Shown one piece after another: positions 1 through 11,739 of a stretch of DNA of 64,000 nt. The notes beneath the pieces were generated by a model, which did no database searches, was not told where the DNA came from, and was given only the letters and a program-made list of their open reading frames with translations. This stretch comes from Harmonia axyridis (lineage: Eukaryota > Arthropoda > Insecta > Coleoptera > Coccinellidae), in NCBI RefSeq assembly GCF_914767665.1, contig NC_059504.1:48949720-49013719 (forward strand). The letters are read 5' to 3'. Made by a program: the position numbers and the translations under genes. The stretch's first letter is position 1. Each line of letters starts with the position of its first letter.

Positions 1-481
1 GGTGATGAATTGCAACGTCAGGAAGACGGACTCAAGTTGAGGGAACGTTCTTAGCGAGGGTCTAATTTAACTGGGATCAAGTTTACGGGCAACATAACTC
101 ACCGGGACCGGAAATAAATTTATCCTATCAACTGGGGGTGATAAATCTGTAACAGAAGTCCCGCGAAAGTCCTAAGCTGAGTTTAATTGTCATTGTTTTC
201 ATGTTATTACTTGTTCACATTTTTACTGTGGTCTGTGCTGTCCGCAGAACGCTGTCATTGCGGTGGTCTGGTTTTAGGGTATATACATATTCGTGTCGTG
301 GTGCTTTGGGCGTTAAAGAAGCTCTGAATATGCGAGATCTTATTCCTCAGCACTGAGATAAATGTATTTCTAAAGATTTTTCCTTGAATGGAAATATGAA
401 CAAGAGACATAAAGTTGGTAGGAACCACATTGTGTAAAGAGACTCTAATTTGAAGGAAATAAATTCAATTGAACGGAAGAA
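1..481. other. No gene recognised
   Basis: AT-rich single-copy DNA. I see no convincing reading frame, repeat or RNA gene before the mariner remnant that begins near 482. Confidence 0.5.
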
Positions 482-1700
482 AAAATCATTTTTATGAAAT
501 TTTCCATTACCAATTCACACATTTGCGGCTGCATGTCCTCGATAGCTTCATGAATTCCATTTTAAAGTCTTGAATCGATTGTGCAGATTGGGCATACACC
601 CTTATTTTTCACAGGCCGCTAAGAAAAAAGTTTAAAGGTATTATATCAAAAGATCTCGATGGCCAATGGTGATCACTTCTTTGAGAAATAACATTAGTAG
701 GAAACTGTTTTTGCAAAATTGTGATTTTTCCTTGCTAATATTACGTTTTGTTTAGAATAAACGTCGTCCACATAAATATCTTCCAATTCCAGACCTAAAA
801 ACCATTGATCATATCTCGGAAGCGCGATCCATTCGCTGTAGCAGTTGCACCAGCGTCATTTCTGAATAAGTAAATTCCAATCACACCACCAGACCAAAAA
901 AAAACAGTAATGTGTTAGGGATGGATAGGCTTTTCAACAATCATTCTTGGATTTTCCGAGCCCTTATTTCGACAATTCTACTGATTAATGTAGCCTCCGA
1001 GAAGATAATGGTGTAGTAACTGTTTGTCCAAGAGGTGGCATTATGGGTGTCGCGCCACTCTCTAGTTCAGCACCGGCGAATCAATGGGGGTCACCATAAT
1101 CCCTAGACAAAGGGCGCACCTATGACATTTGACTCAAGAAAGACCAAAATGAGCCACGTCACTGAAAATGGTTTCTCGATGAAGATTCGTATGATTTTGA
1201 AGTATATTGAAGAACCAATCAGCGAATATACGACATTGCTGATGATTGACTAATTTGAGTTTTTGTGTTAACTGAACTTTAAAAGCTTTGGACCTAAATA
1301 TTTATGCAAAATACGGTGTAATGTCATTTGTGTAATGCCTAAATCCCAAGATCGATGAGGAATCAACAAACCTGAGTTTTCGTCAACACTACGCACTACA
1401 GCAGTATATTATGAGTTTTTCTTGAGCAATGCTTACGGTTTGAATTTTTCGCATGACTGACTTGTTCCAGCATCTCTATTTTTCCACCAGTTTCATTATT
1501 TTCGGCCGAAAAAGGTGCTTTATAATGTCCCAAAAATTATTTAGTTCAGCGAAGAGTGGCTGCACAATTTCCACCATTTTTGGTAGTGAATTTTAATGAT
1601 TTGAATGCTTTCCATTTTTAGTGATGGCGTAGTGTTTACTTGTCAAATGTCAAAAGATGACAGCTCAAAAAGTGACAGGTACCCAAATAACAGGCTATTC
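482..1700 (-). pseudogene. Decayed mariner-like transposase, family A copy 1
   Basis: Read on the minus strand, broken frames show fragments of an IS630/Tc1-mariner transposase. Around 870-960 there is a segment like WSGGVIG-yLF, then near 490-650 the family C-terminal part (AIEDMQPQMCELVMENF). The same blocks recur in the copies at 54.5 and 57.4 kb. The promoter-proximal edge near 1620-1700 matches the outer part of the copies at 36.0 and 54.98 kb, so this looks like an almost full-length element rather than a fragment. Several stops and shifts make it non-functional. A short insert of unclear origin may lie at about 1010-1140. The ends are approximate because no clean terminal repeat or TA duplication is visible. 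Confidence 0.7.
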
Positions 1701-3095
1701 AAAATGCATCGACTTATTGGAGAGCTTTCAACATTTTATACGGTTTTATCACTAGAATAAAAAGATGTGTAATTCGATTCAAGAGGTAACTTTCGAACAA
1801 TATTCAATGCAATTTGTAGGTATATGACTATGTAAGAGGTCATTGTAGTCCTCTCAAAAGTTAAATCTGAAACGCTAGGTCAGTCCTTCCCAATTCTATT
1901 CCCCTGAATTATGTTTCTGTTTTGTACTTCGTACTAATAAGAATCAGCTCGTCCACTTCAACCAGAACCCCAAATTCGCCCTAACATGAAACGAAATTCC
2001 AGCCTGGCTCTATCCTAGAACCTCTCCACACAATTGCAATAATGGAAATCCTAGCTGTTTCACCGCAACGAATAAAATCCGCCATGATCTTTCCATATTT
2101 CATATCTGTATGCCAGATCTAGGTTCTCCACGACCCTCGTATAATACCTAATGCTGTATACGTTTTCATCTCTTTGTTTTCCCGGCATGAGGAAAGCCGA
2201 AGCTTATTTTACGGCGGACTTGATTCGCAAATTGTTCTTTTTTATATTTCCGGTAATGCATTTCGTATATCAGATCGCGGAGACAAATGCGTTTATCTTT
2301 TCAGGATAAGTAGATGGGAGAAAACGGCTCGAACAGTGTCGTTTCTGAAGGATCTACGAAATTTGAATAGTAATCTGATTCTCGTTTCTTCGAACTCTAT
2401 TCGAAATGGTTTCACCGTTCATCTCAGTTTTCGGAGGGATTGTCTTGTAGTTGTATCATTTGCTGCTCATTAGATCTGCCCAAGAGCATCAGGGGTTGGA
2501 TGACTGGAGATACTCAAAGTTTTCCTCCATCTCTCTCTTGAAACAATATCCCTTTTTACATACTCAGTGATACTGAAATTTTTACACGTTGGGGAAATAA
2601 TTGTTGCTTCCCAATTTTTATAATAAATTAAACCAATAAGTGATCACCTTATCTTAGTCTATTCTGTTGAGCTGTAGCTCGAGCAATATGAGCAGATCAG
2701 TGAAACAGTTTATAGTTTAATTTTTAAGACATCATTCACATAACGCAAAACTGTCATTCTATCAAATACAAGCAGCTAAAAAGATATTAGCAACATCTAA
2801 CTTTACTCTGTGTCTGTGCATCACAACATGGTACACAATTTCACATTGTTCTTCTCACAGGATCTTACCGTTTCACGGCTATCGCTATACCTAAACAGTT
2901 TAGCGTTCCTTGCTGAAGACAACAATGGTTCATTCTATACCTCCAAAAGCCCTTTTAGGGTTAGTTTTTTAGAACGGTTCCAATATTAAGGATATTGTTT
3001 TATGTAATTATGAACGATGAGTGAATTATCTAATGGCAAAAAATGCAGTGATATTGGAAATGTATAATAAAAAAATCTATCTTATGCTTTCAACC
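1701..3095. other. No gene recognised
   Basis: Single-copy AT-rich DNA. A 99-codon open frame at 2174-2473 has no family resemblance and no codon pattern that separates it from chance. Confidence 0.45.
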
Positions 3096-3099
3096 TTTT

Positions 3100-4005
3100 G
3101 ATGATAACAAGAAACCGAGGCAAAAAACAAACCGATTTCGTAGTGCTTGCTTCGTAGTAATTTTCGATGACTCGTTGGAACATTTAGGGTAATATCTCAG
3201 GAAAAACTTCAATGATGTTAGTTTCTAGATCTTAAATAGTCTGAGAAGTAACAGCATAAACGTGATCATTCACATAACCCTGTGAAAAAATTCAAATCTT
3301 GGTAAAAAAAAAAATTGGTAATTATTTGACTATAGAGATCAAAATCAACGGTTTGAGTGATACCTTCTATATTTTCAAAGACCCATGGGACAATCACTCC
3401 TCCAGACCAAATCGCACACCAGACGATGACTTTTTGTAGATGTTTCGGTCTCTCAGCACCCACATTAGGATTTGCAAAGCCCCAAAAATTTTGCTTTTTT
3501 ACATAGCTTTCGAGTAGAAAATGAGCTTCGTCGTTGAAGACAATTTCGAATATTGTTGTGGAAGTACCCAATCGACATATTTTCTACGCAGTCCATGGTC
3601 AGCTGGCTTTAGTTCATGTGTCAACTGAACCTAACGTTCTAAAGATGCTAAATACTCATAGTGTGCCGTAAAAGAGACCCATATATTGTGCGCGTCGAGG
3701 AATAGATAATATCTGATTTTCTTCAACACTTTCACTTACAGCAGCAATAGTCTTGCTCGAGCGTTCATTTTGATGATGTATGGGCCTCAAAAATCAGTAA
3801 GAGATTCAGTTTTTTCGAGTTTTTTTAATGTCTTACCAATTGCACGTTTGAATGTACTGAATCTAACTAAACTAAATCTACTAAATCTATTCACTAGTGA
3901 ATTACAATTCTCATAGTGAGTTTTTACAGCTTTCACACGTTCAGCAGTTGATGAACAATCCATTTTATTAAATGGCAACTGAACATTATTATGGTTTGGA
4001 GGCTC
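3100..4005 (-). pseudogene. Decayed mariner-like transposase, family A copy 2
   Basis: On the minus strand an N-terminal block at 3963-3787 reads as a helix-turn-helix region (STAERVKAVKTHYENCNSLV, then KLEKTESLTDF). A downstream block at 3571-3266 carries the first catalytic segment (FNDEAHFLLESYVKKQN), the VWCAIWSGG strand and a partial YSQIITNFF helix. The middle and the second and third catalytic aspartates are missing or frameshifted. A classical element of this group encodes about 340 residues; this copy keeps perhaps half in recognisable form. It is inactive. It lies 0.8 kb from copy 3, which has the opposite orientation. Confidence 0.75.
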
Positions 4006-4010
4006 TGGTC

Positions 4011-4837
4011 AATTTTAGTTCGTCGTCTAGCTCCTGTTTAGAACTGTTTATAACCAATTTAAGCCATGAAATGAACGGATTTTTGTTGTCTCTATATTTT
4101 TCCCAGAACTGCCACGAATAATTCATTAGAAACTTCACCGCCATATCCGGAATCACCCTATTTATTCTCCAGCGCCGTAGAGACGAAACGGTTAAAGTTA
4201 AACGGTCGCATCTACCAGTTCATTGAAGACCGATTTATACAAACGGTATAATATCGATAAAAGCCATAGTCCGTAAAATCTGCCGCTAACCGTTTCGGTC
4301 GTTCCCTTGAAAGATCGCCATCGTCCAACGATCGCCGTTACGCCGTACGATTTTTCATCTCTAGGCGGACGATCGTCGTTCAGGGCCGCATCAGCGTTAT
4401 GACGCTGGCAAATAGCAATAACGAGTTCTGTATAGTAACGGTCGCATTCGGGGTCATAAGTTATTCCATGTTTTCCTGTCTTGTTTCAGTCCCCGCGTTT
4501 TATGTACGCCCGGGGTGATTACGCCCGTATTATTGCGCCAGGTTTCTGAAATTGCGATATTTTTCGTTGCGCTCGCCATATTGTCGCGAGCGCGGGAAAT
4601 GGTCGGATAATATCGCGAATTATTCAAAGGGAAACGCGATGATTATTTTATTGCTCGCTCTTAATCAAACCGGCCTGGGTCCGGTTGCTCCGACATTTTT
4701 CGCGTTGTTATGAAAGCGATTTTAATTGTCGTTTAGCCGAAAAAGCCTGTCAACAATTTCACGAATATCGAATTTAATATCCACCGCAAATCCAGATATG
4801 TATACTGGGTTATCCAAATCGTGGAACTGTTTCAATA
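4011..4837. other. GC-elevated repeat-free island, no gene
   Basis: From about 4140 to 4740 the base composition rises sharply above the surroundings and no repeat shared with the rest of the window is visible. Short CG-rich words and TTTTATTG-type homeodomain-like sites occur. No reading frame is convincing. It may be conserved non-coding or regulatory DNA, but this is inference from composition only. Confidence 0.3.
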
Positions 4838-6520
4838 ACATATGTCGAACCGAACTATCATCCGAAACATCATATGTTTAGTTGGAAGTTAGCCATTCAA
4901 TAATATGAATCGTTTACCTACTGCTGAACTTGTGAAAATCGTGGAAACTCACTACAAAATATTGATTCTGTAGTAAGTACGTTTCGTGCCTTACGAGCAG
5001 ATTATGGTCGACATAACCATCGATCTGATCGTACCATAGATAAATAAACATAAATAGAGTGAGTATACGCAATTTTTTCATGTCCCCATCACGGTTAGAT
5101 TATACCTACGTTGTCGGATCATGGTATATTTTCAAATCCACAATAATATTATAACGAGAATTGTATATTATATTGAATGAAATATATTTATTTGAGTGAT
5201 CTTCGATTAAATTTGCAAATTTGAATATTCGGAATCCGATATTTTCCTAATTGTCGAGTTTATAATGAGCAGAATATTCATTATTTTCTGTATCTACCTA
5301 TTGAAATTCCAGATTTGGCCACTTTTGCTCTCCTAGTATCATTGGTTGTTTCACGTTGTTTGGCGCGCTTGAAGTTTGTTTTCTGAATTTTCGATATATT
5401 TAAGTTTTTATTTGAATATATTTCGAGTTAATATAAAACGTTGATTCATTATGGGACATAAAAAGTACGTTATTAGTGGAGAAATTCGCGAATTGGATGA
5501 AATAAAGAATCACTGAATATGTTTTCCTTTCTGCGCGATTCATGTCGAATTGGATAGTTCATTTTGGGGACAAAATTTGCTCACTGAAAATGACATAATA
5601 TGCTCCCTCTATCTTTGTTTATTACTCTGAGACTGAGGATCGTACAATTAGTAAGACAGTGAAAAAATACGAAGGGACTGAATCTGTTACTGATGTCTAA
5701 ACGCCCATACATTAACGAAATTAGCGCCTGACCGAAATTATTGCTGCTGTGAGTGCAAGTGTTGAAGAAAATCCAAATTTTTCCATTTCACGGTGCTCAC
5801 ATATTTGGATCTCTCCGATAGCACGCTATGGCGTATTTTGCATTTGGCTTTGAATCTCCATCCTTGAAAAGTTTAGTTGACACAAAACTGAAGCCATCTG
5901 ACCATGGAATGCGTAGATCATATGCCGATTAGGAGCTTGAAGGAAAACGTTTGGATGGCGATATTTCACATCGAATTTTCATCAGTGACGAACTGCATTT
6001 TTCACCTGGCGGCTTTGTGAATAAGACAAATCATCACATAATGGGTAGTGAAAATCCTCATGTAACTGCTGAGAGACCATTCTATTCACAAAAATCAACG
6101 TATGTTGTGCAATTTGATCTAGTGGAGTGAGAGAATCGTACTCCTTCGAAAATAAAGAATGTGCCACTCAAACCACCAATTCTCATCTCTTCATCCAAAT
6201 AATTAGATTTTTTGGCCTGACATTGTATTGAAAGGCAAGAGATGTGTTTCCAGCAATATGGTGCAACAACCAGTAAAACAAGACCCGTTTTTTTTATTGC
6301 AAGAACAATTCCCAGGACGCATAACTTTTTGTTTCGGCTATGTGAATTGGCCACCAAGATCATGGGATTTATCACTTTTGGATTTTTGTGGGGTGATGTG
6401 GAAGATCATTTTAATCATCAGACTTTTAACGATATAAAAACCACCATCTTCAAAGTTATTGGATTAATTCAGAACGACTCAATTTTTCTCGAGTTTTATA
6501 ACCATAACGTGCTCGTATAA
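4838..6520 (+). pseudogene. Decayed mariner-like transposase, family A copy 3, interrupted
   Basis: The plus strand starts with an N-terminal helix-turn-helix block (LPTAELVKIVETHYK near 4925, then TFRALRADYGRHNHRSDRTI ending near 5037). Reading resumes at 5638 with KTVKKYEGTESVTDV, continues through FISDELHFSPGGFVNK near 5975 and SENPHVTAERP, and ends with FQQ-like and YVNWPPRSWDLSLLDF segments near 6240-6400. The catalytic first aspartate segment is present but many stops and shifts break the frame. Bases 5035-5637 are a foreign insertion with its own flanking duplication. A short GAAAAACACCCTA near 6611 may be the right terminal repeat, which would extend the element to about 6623. Confidence 0.75.
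5035..5637. mobile_element. Short non-autonomous DNA element nested in mariner copy 3
   Basis: The same repeat occurs inverted at about 27285-27848. Here the octamer GATCGTAC stands on both sides (5027-5034 and 5638-5645), and the mariner reading frame is continuous once the insert is removed, so the insertion is directly demonstrated. The ends resemble each other weakly as inverted repeats (CATAGATAAATAAAC at the left, CAGAGTAATAAAC on the complementary strand at the right). An 8-bp duplication with CA-starting ends fits a hAT-type non-autonomous element, but this class assignment is inference. No protein is encoded. Confidence 0.65.
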
Positions 6521-6524
6521 TCTA

Positions 6525-7693
6525 AACAACAAGTGTAAGCAAATAAGTTTCTATGAATAATCACTACATGGTCAAAAATCATAACCGACTGTATATTGGG
6601 ATATAGTAACGAAAAACACCCTAAAATCAACCAATGTAATATTCATACCTCAATCTCCAGATTCGAATTCCGTATAATAATATCTATCTTCAGATCCCTC
6701 GCGATAAGTTGAGCCGATTTAAATATTCACCAGTTCTTTTATTCATCCCAAATCCCTGCATAAATCTTAATTCAATCCTCATCACAATCGGCGAGCTGGG
6801 CATGCTTTCAGAACATTCCACCTCAAAGTCCCACATTCGAAACCGTATTCTTCTCGGTCCATTGTCCTTCAAACCTGTCAATACACTGTCGCTTATTCAA
6901 TTCCGGAATATCACGTATAATGAATATTGAATTTGCATTGATTAATGGCACTGTCACAATAGACCAAAGGCCGATAAACCAGAACCCAAAAGACCGGAAT
7001 ATAAACGGAGACACGTGATCAATGGTCGGCCTTGTGACGGACCCTAATGGTCTATCCAGGACGCTTCGTATCAATACACCCCCAATTAATCTGTCATTTG
7101 GATAAACAAAACTGTCGAGATGATGTCTAAGCAGCGTCCCATGCCAAGCTGGATAAACAGGACCTCTGCGGTTGGTTGATGCGAGAGGTAACTGCTCTGA
7201 AGGGACAGTTCGAGCTGGAGGCTTTTCGGTAGCTTAGTTAGTATCAAAACTAAATCATAAGCATGAATTCATTTGAATTTCGAAAGAAAATGCATGGGAG
7301 AGAAAGTGTTTTGAAAGTTCTTTCACTCATGCCGCTTGCGCCTTTGGAGAAAGCATAAGTGCCTAAAAATTTATCCAAGAAAACAATTGATAAATGACTA
7401 GGAACGCTCAAAAGCTCCTGGCTTCACGTCATTGCTTAAAATCGTACCTAACTTGAAAATTTCAAGTTTTTAGGTCTTTTTTTCATTCTGGATTTTTTGT
7501 TTTTACTGCCAGAAGGACATACACGCTCAAATTTTTACCACGAATTTGTCATCAGTTAGTCCATTCTTATAGTTTGAAACCATTTCTGATTGTGAAATCG
7601 GAACCGTCGAGATGAAAATATTCCTACAAATTAAAAGCTTTCCAAACTATAATCCATTGAAGAATCTCATAAAAAAAATAATAAGAGAATAGT
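6525..7693. other. No gene recognised
   Basis: Single-copy sequence with mixed composition. Overlapping short frames on both strands between 6690 and 7074 mirror each other and have no family resemblance. I see no repeat shared with the rest of the window. Confidence 0.4.
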
Positions 7694-7704
7694 ATATTGT
7701 GCAT
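7694..7704. repeat. Left target-site duplication of the 7.7 kb LINE
   Basis: ATATTGTGCAT is repeated exactly at 8478-8488, directly after the (AAT)n tail of the LINE fragment. The first two or three bases of the right copy can also be read as tail, so the certain part is 8-9 bp. Confidence 0.8.
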
Positions 7705-7709
7705 GTGTA

Positions 7710-8318
7710 ATGAACCTTAACGGGACGCATATCTACGTCACCACGGACAGCCAAACCACGCTGAGATCCCTGGAATTGTGCTGTCAGGGCTCTCTGCTGA
7801 CTTGGGAGTGCCGTAACATCATAAAGCAACTGGCCAGAGGAAATAAGGTGACTCTACTATGGGTACCAGGACACTGTGAGGTTGAAGGAAATGAGAGAGC
7901 GGATGAGCTTGCAAAAAGTGCATCAAGGTTAAGACCTGCTGGACCTGAGCCTTTCTGTGGGATAGGAAAAGACCAATACAAAGCTGCGGTCCAGCTATGG
8001 GAGTTGAACAGTAGGACAATCCACTGGACTAACACTCCTAGACTTGCTCAGGCAAAGAAATTCGTGAAGATTTCACCTACTTACACCAGAAAACTCCTGA
8101 AGCTGTCACGAGCGGAGCTTCGGGTGATGGTGGGACTGCTGACGGGGCACTGTCGGTACAAACATCATTTGTACCGTATGGGTAAGTCAGCAGACGAGAT
8201 TTGCAGGCTCTGTGGATCGGAAGTAGAAACGGCTGAACACTTGATATGCAAGTGTCCAGAGCTGGCTGGCCTAAGAACCATTCAAATGGCAAGCCGGTCC
8301 TGGATACCAGAGAGGTGA
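7710..8318 (+). CDS. LINE polyprotein C-terminus: RNase H and zinc knuckle
   Basis: The 202 codons after 7710 are the C-terminal part of a LINE polymerase. RNase H degrades the RNA strand of the RNA:DNA hybrid during retrotransposition. Visible motifs are TTDSQ (D13, a catalytic acid of RNase H), WVPGHCEVEGNERADELAK (residues 51-69, with D65 as the last catalytic acid) and a C-terminal C-x2-C...H...C knuckle (ICRLCGSEVETAEHLICKC). The first half of RNase H and all of the endonuclease and reverse transcriptase are missing because the element is truncated. The first methionine is probably internal; the frame is open upstream into the target site at 7705. It cannot move by itself. Confidence 0.85.
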   Translation: MNLNGTHIYVTTDSQTTLRSLELCCQGSLLTWECRNIIKQLARGNKVTLLWVPGHCEVEGNERADELAKSASRLRPAGPEPFCGIGKDQYKAAVQLWELNSRTIHWTNTPRLAQAKKFVKISPTYTRKLLKLSRAELRVMVGLLTGHCRYKHHLYRMGKSADEICRLCGSEVETAEHLICKCPELAGLRTIQMASRSWIPER

Positions 8319-8329
8319 TGACCAAGGCG

Positions 8330-8377
8330 CCTAGGGAGGTTGTCAATTTTATTAACGTCGTTGACGACCTCCCTGGG
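8330..8377 (+). other. 3' UTR hairpin of the LINE
   Basis: Arms 8330-8346 and 8361-8377 pair in 15 of 17 positions around a 14-base loop. It starts just after the stop codon region of the LINE polyprotein. In several LINE families a 3' stem-loop is the signal recognised by reverse transcriptase; that role here is inference. Confidence 0.6.
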
Positions 8378-8488
8378 TTTCTATGAATGAGTAGGGTAGT
8401 GAACAAAAGATCTGCATGGTCGCAGTTCCCGGAAGGCTTACTGAAGCAAAACGACCCCAGTTCAAATAATAATAATAATATTGTGCAT

Positions 8489-9319
8489 CAAGTGGGGAAA
8501 GTCCAACTTTTCTCGCGAGTGTGGAAACGCAAACACACGAGCGAAAAAAGGGCTTTCTCCACATATTGCACACTATACTTTTCCTACTACTGCACACATT
8601 TAAATAATTCAAGTAACATACCCAACTCAATTCGAAATGGCTTTCGTTGACAGTATCTGTTTTTTGCGATTCCATAAAAACGACTTCTCAAAAGCCTAAT
8701 TTCATTAGTCTATCAAGCGAGGTGTGGGCAAAGTGCAGTGTGGAATAATATTTCTCACAGTATAAGCAATCATTGTTTCGAAATTGGGTAAACTAAGAAG
8801 AATATGCTACTTTCCATAGCAGTTATATGAGAAACATATTATTCATTCTACCATGTGTAGACTGAAAAAATAATATGTGATAAGAAGGATGATAAGATGA
8901 TTGTAAAACCTGTTTTTCCAGTACTTATGAAACATATGTCACAAAGATTATTCTCGGAGCTAAATTTTGAAGGATTCATTCATTGAAAAATGAAAATTCA
9001 TTATTTCCAATGCTCTTTTCAGATCTATTAACGGAATAATTATATTTTACACTACTTTGAACTTGAAATTAATAACTCATTAATTTCAAGCTTTACTGAA
9101 ACATTTCTAATTCTATTTAAACTTGAAACGTCAATCTGACACATAAAGAACACAGATTTTCGGAAAGAAGATGATAATCCCAATATTGAAATTGTAAAAA
9201 TTCTTCACACAGCAATAGTGAATATATTGTTGGCCGAGAAAATAATTCAAGACGACCCAAAAGTACTTTAGTTTTGCGACCTGGAAAAACTTGAGCTCTT
9301 GGGACAAGTTTGTGATGTG
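8489..9319. other. No gene recognised
   Basis: AT-rich single-copy DNA between the LINE insertion and mariner copy 4. Confidence 0.4.
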
Positions 9320-9910
9320 AAGAAATGAAACCGTGTGCGTCGCTCAAGAACAACTGAGAATATTGGTGCAAAAGCCCGTAGAATTGATGAAAGCCTAGGT
9401 TTTTCGATTCCTCGTCGATCTTTGAAGTTCCAACAAACGAGATCACACTGTCTTTTGAATGAAGATTTAGGTCTTAACGTATTCTCAACAAGATGGCGCT
9501 ACGTATTCACGATCAACGAAATAATCACAATTTGTCAGAAAAGTTTCTTGGCCGTGTTATGTCTCGAAGAGGCCACCGAGATCTCGTGATTTAACACTTT
9601 TAGACTTTTTTCTTCACCTCCACGTTAAAGATGAGGTCTATGCTGATGCTTCACAATCCATTCAAGACCATAAAGATGGAATTCGTAAAGATATCGAAGA
9701 CAAACAGCCTCGAATGTGCTAATTGGTCATGGAAAATACCATGAAAAGGTTTAGGTGCAGCAGGTTTCAGCTGTAGCGTTGCTGATATCGTTTTACTTCA
9801 TTAATGGCACATCTTCCTCTTCACAATGAAATAAACATCCATCGATTTCTCTTGAAATATTTTTGTTTTTAAACATCAAAATGAAACCTTTTATTGGAAA
9901 ACGCTCAGGG
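9320..9910 (+). pseudogene. Decayed mariner-like transposase, family A copy 4
   Basis: Plus-strand residues RRSRTTENIGAKARRIDES and GFSIPRRSLKF (9335-9430) are the linker between the two DNA-binding helices of family A. KDLGL-like residues follow. The central catalytic region is deleted, and at about 9565 the sequence jumps to the family C-terminus (PRSRDLTLLDFFLHLHVKDEVYADASQS, read across 9570-9660 in pieces) and ends in the family 3' end with ATGAAATAAAC near 9827. Two of three catalytic acids are gone, so it is inactive. Confidence 0.7.
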
Positions 9911-10854
9911 TAAAGCAATGCACACTTATAAGGAAAGATTGGCTATGCTATTCGTCTCCCTTCTCGATGAGGCAAGCGGCATTCTTAGGCACCTGTCGAA
10001 CAACAAGAAAGTAGTTGAACCCGATCGAGCCCGAGTTATCTAACTCTAATCTGCACGCAGCTGGAGACCCATCGATAGATTCGCCTTACACAATACGAAA
10101 GTTCCGTTCGAGACACTCCGGTTATCTTAAGGTGTCCAGTGTTATCCTCAAGTTCTGGCAATTAGTTTGCGAAGGCGTTACTTGTGGAAGTTGAGCCCAT
10201 GCGAGTCGACAGGTAGCGATCATCCTACATGGAAATTACACCTTGATTAATTCCAGGAAAGTGTTTGTTCAGCGGAACTTAGATACTTATCTCTAGCGAG
10301 CGCCAACTTCTTAGTTGACGTTGTAACTCGAGTTGCTCGGGCTTGGAGGGATTGTTTGGGGTAATTTTCTGGCTCACGTAGTAGACGAGAGAGCGAATGG
10401 GAATACGAAAATAGATTCGAGCGTATCTTAATTGACGGCTTCGGATTTCGTTTATTATATCTCTGGAAAAAAATCGAAGGAAAAAAAACCAGAAATTGTA
10501 TTGAGAAATTGAGATTGATGAAAACATAAATCCACAATTTCAAATAGAATGAACAATATTTTCATATAGGTTGAATCGGATACTATGGGATTCAATAAAA
10601 AAAGGTGATATTGGACTGAACCATGTGAACCGTATATTATATCTAGGGAAATGAACGGAAAAGAATACAACAATATCTCAAGGAAAATCACTACAAAACC
10701 ACCGGAAACGATTTGAAACTTTTGCATTCAGTAAAAAACATCTTTTGTTTAACATAAACAACGTAGTAACATCTAGGGTATTATAAATTCATTGATTAGA
10801 AAAAAATTATGATATTTAAGAAGGATATTCGATCCGATACTTAAAACAGCAATA
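9911..10854. other. No gene recognised
   Basis: Partly GC-elevated (about 9960-10330) single-copy DNA, then AT-rich sequence. Overlapping short frames on the minus strand at 10247-10727 are low-complexity and unconvincing. Confidence 0.4.
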
Positions 10855-11739
10855 TACAGGATGTCCCATAAGTGGCACGTCACAGTGACACCGGAGGTAG
10901 GTCAGCTAAAGAGGGACCTAACCAGCCTAACATGACCTCAGTAAAAGTTGCATGGTTTTCGAGTTATTACCAAATTACGTTTTTTAGTGAATTTTCACCT
11001 ATTTTAACATTGTCAGGGTCAGAATTCTGCTGGAATGCTCTCGAAGCTTATTTTTTTTGTTGTAATGGAATCTTAAATAGTTATTTAAGATGACATGAGT
11101 ATGATTCTGTCAAAAAGTTATGTGGATTTCCGTAAATTAATGGATAAATCTTGATTTCAATTGCTAGCAAAACGAGAACTTCGACTTTGGACACCTGCTG
11201 TGAAAAAAAATCCTTGAAACAAAACGAGCAAGTAACATCAAAAAATTGGGCATTTTAGACAGATTTAGAAATGGTACAATACACGAATCTTATGCCCATA
11301 AAACTAGGTATTTCCGTCATTTTACCGATGCCCTACTTAACTAAGTTGAAACTAGGAACCCCGCTATCAGGTAATTTTGCCGCTTGCTATGACATTACAT
11401 TTGATACCGGGCTTTGTTATTATTTGTTAAAGTCACAATAGGGAAAAAGATGGATTAGGGGAAGCGAAAAAGGAATATTATTGAAAAAAAAGGTAAATTA
11501 ATTAAAAACAGACTTAACTTTCGATTATTTATTTAATTCTTAAATCTAACTTACAGTAAATGTTCAAACTGTTTCCCTCGGACTCTAATGCATAAATGAC
11601 ACCGTTTTATAAAATTACGATTCAATTTTCTTAAACTAATTTCCGATATGGTCCGGGCTGCGTCGAATACGCGTTCACGCAATTCTTCCTCGCTCCTTAT
11701 TGGTTTTGCATACACTTAGTTTACAATTAGTTTAAGAAA

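Larger units (their letters stand above)
7705..8477 (+). mobile_element. 5'-truncated non-LTR retrotransposon
   Basis: A 773-bp fragment of a LINE ending in an AAT-repeat tail (about 8465-8480) and flanked by an 11-bp direct duplication. It contains the end of the polymerase ORF and a 3' untranslated region with a strong hairpin. RNase H at the end of the ORF and a trinucleotide tail fit the I/LOA/R1-like part of the LINE tree. The frame is intact and the duplication perfect, so the insertion looks fairly young. Its start inside the ORF shows the usual incomplete reverse transcription. Confidence 0.85.

Noticed and set aside
7819..8406. Long minus-strand frames under the RNase H fragment
   Set aside because: Shadows of the real plus-strand LINE frame.
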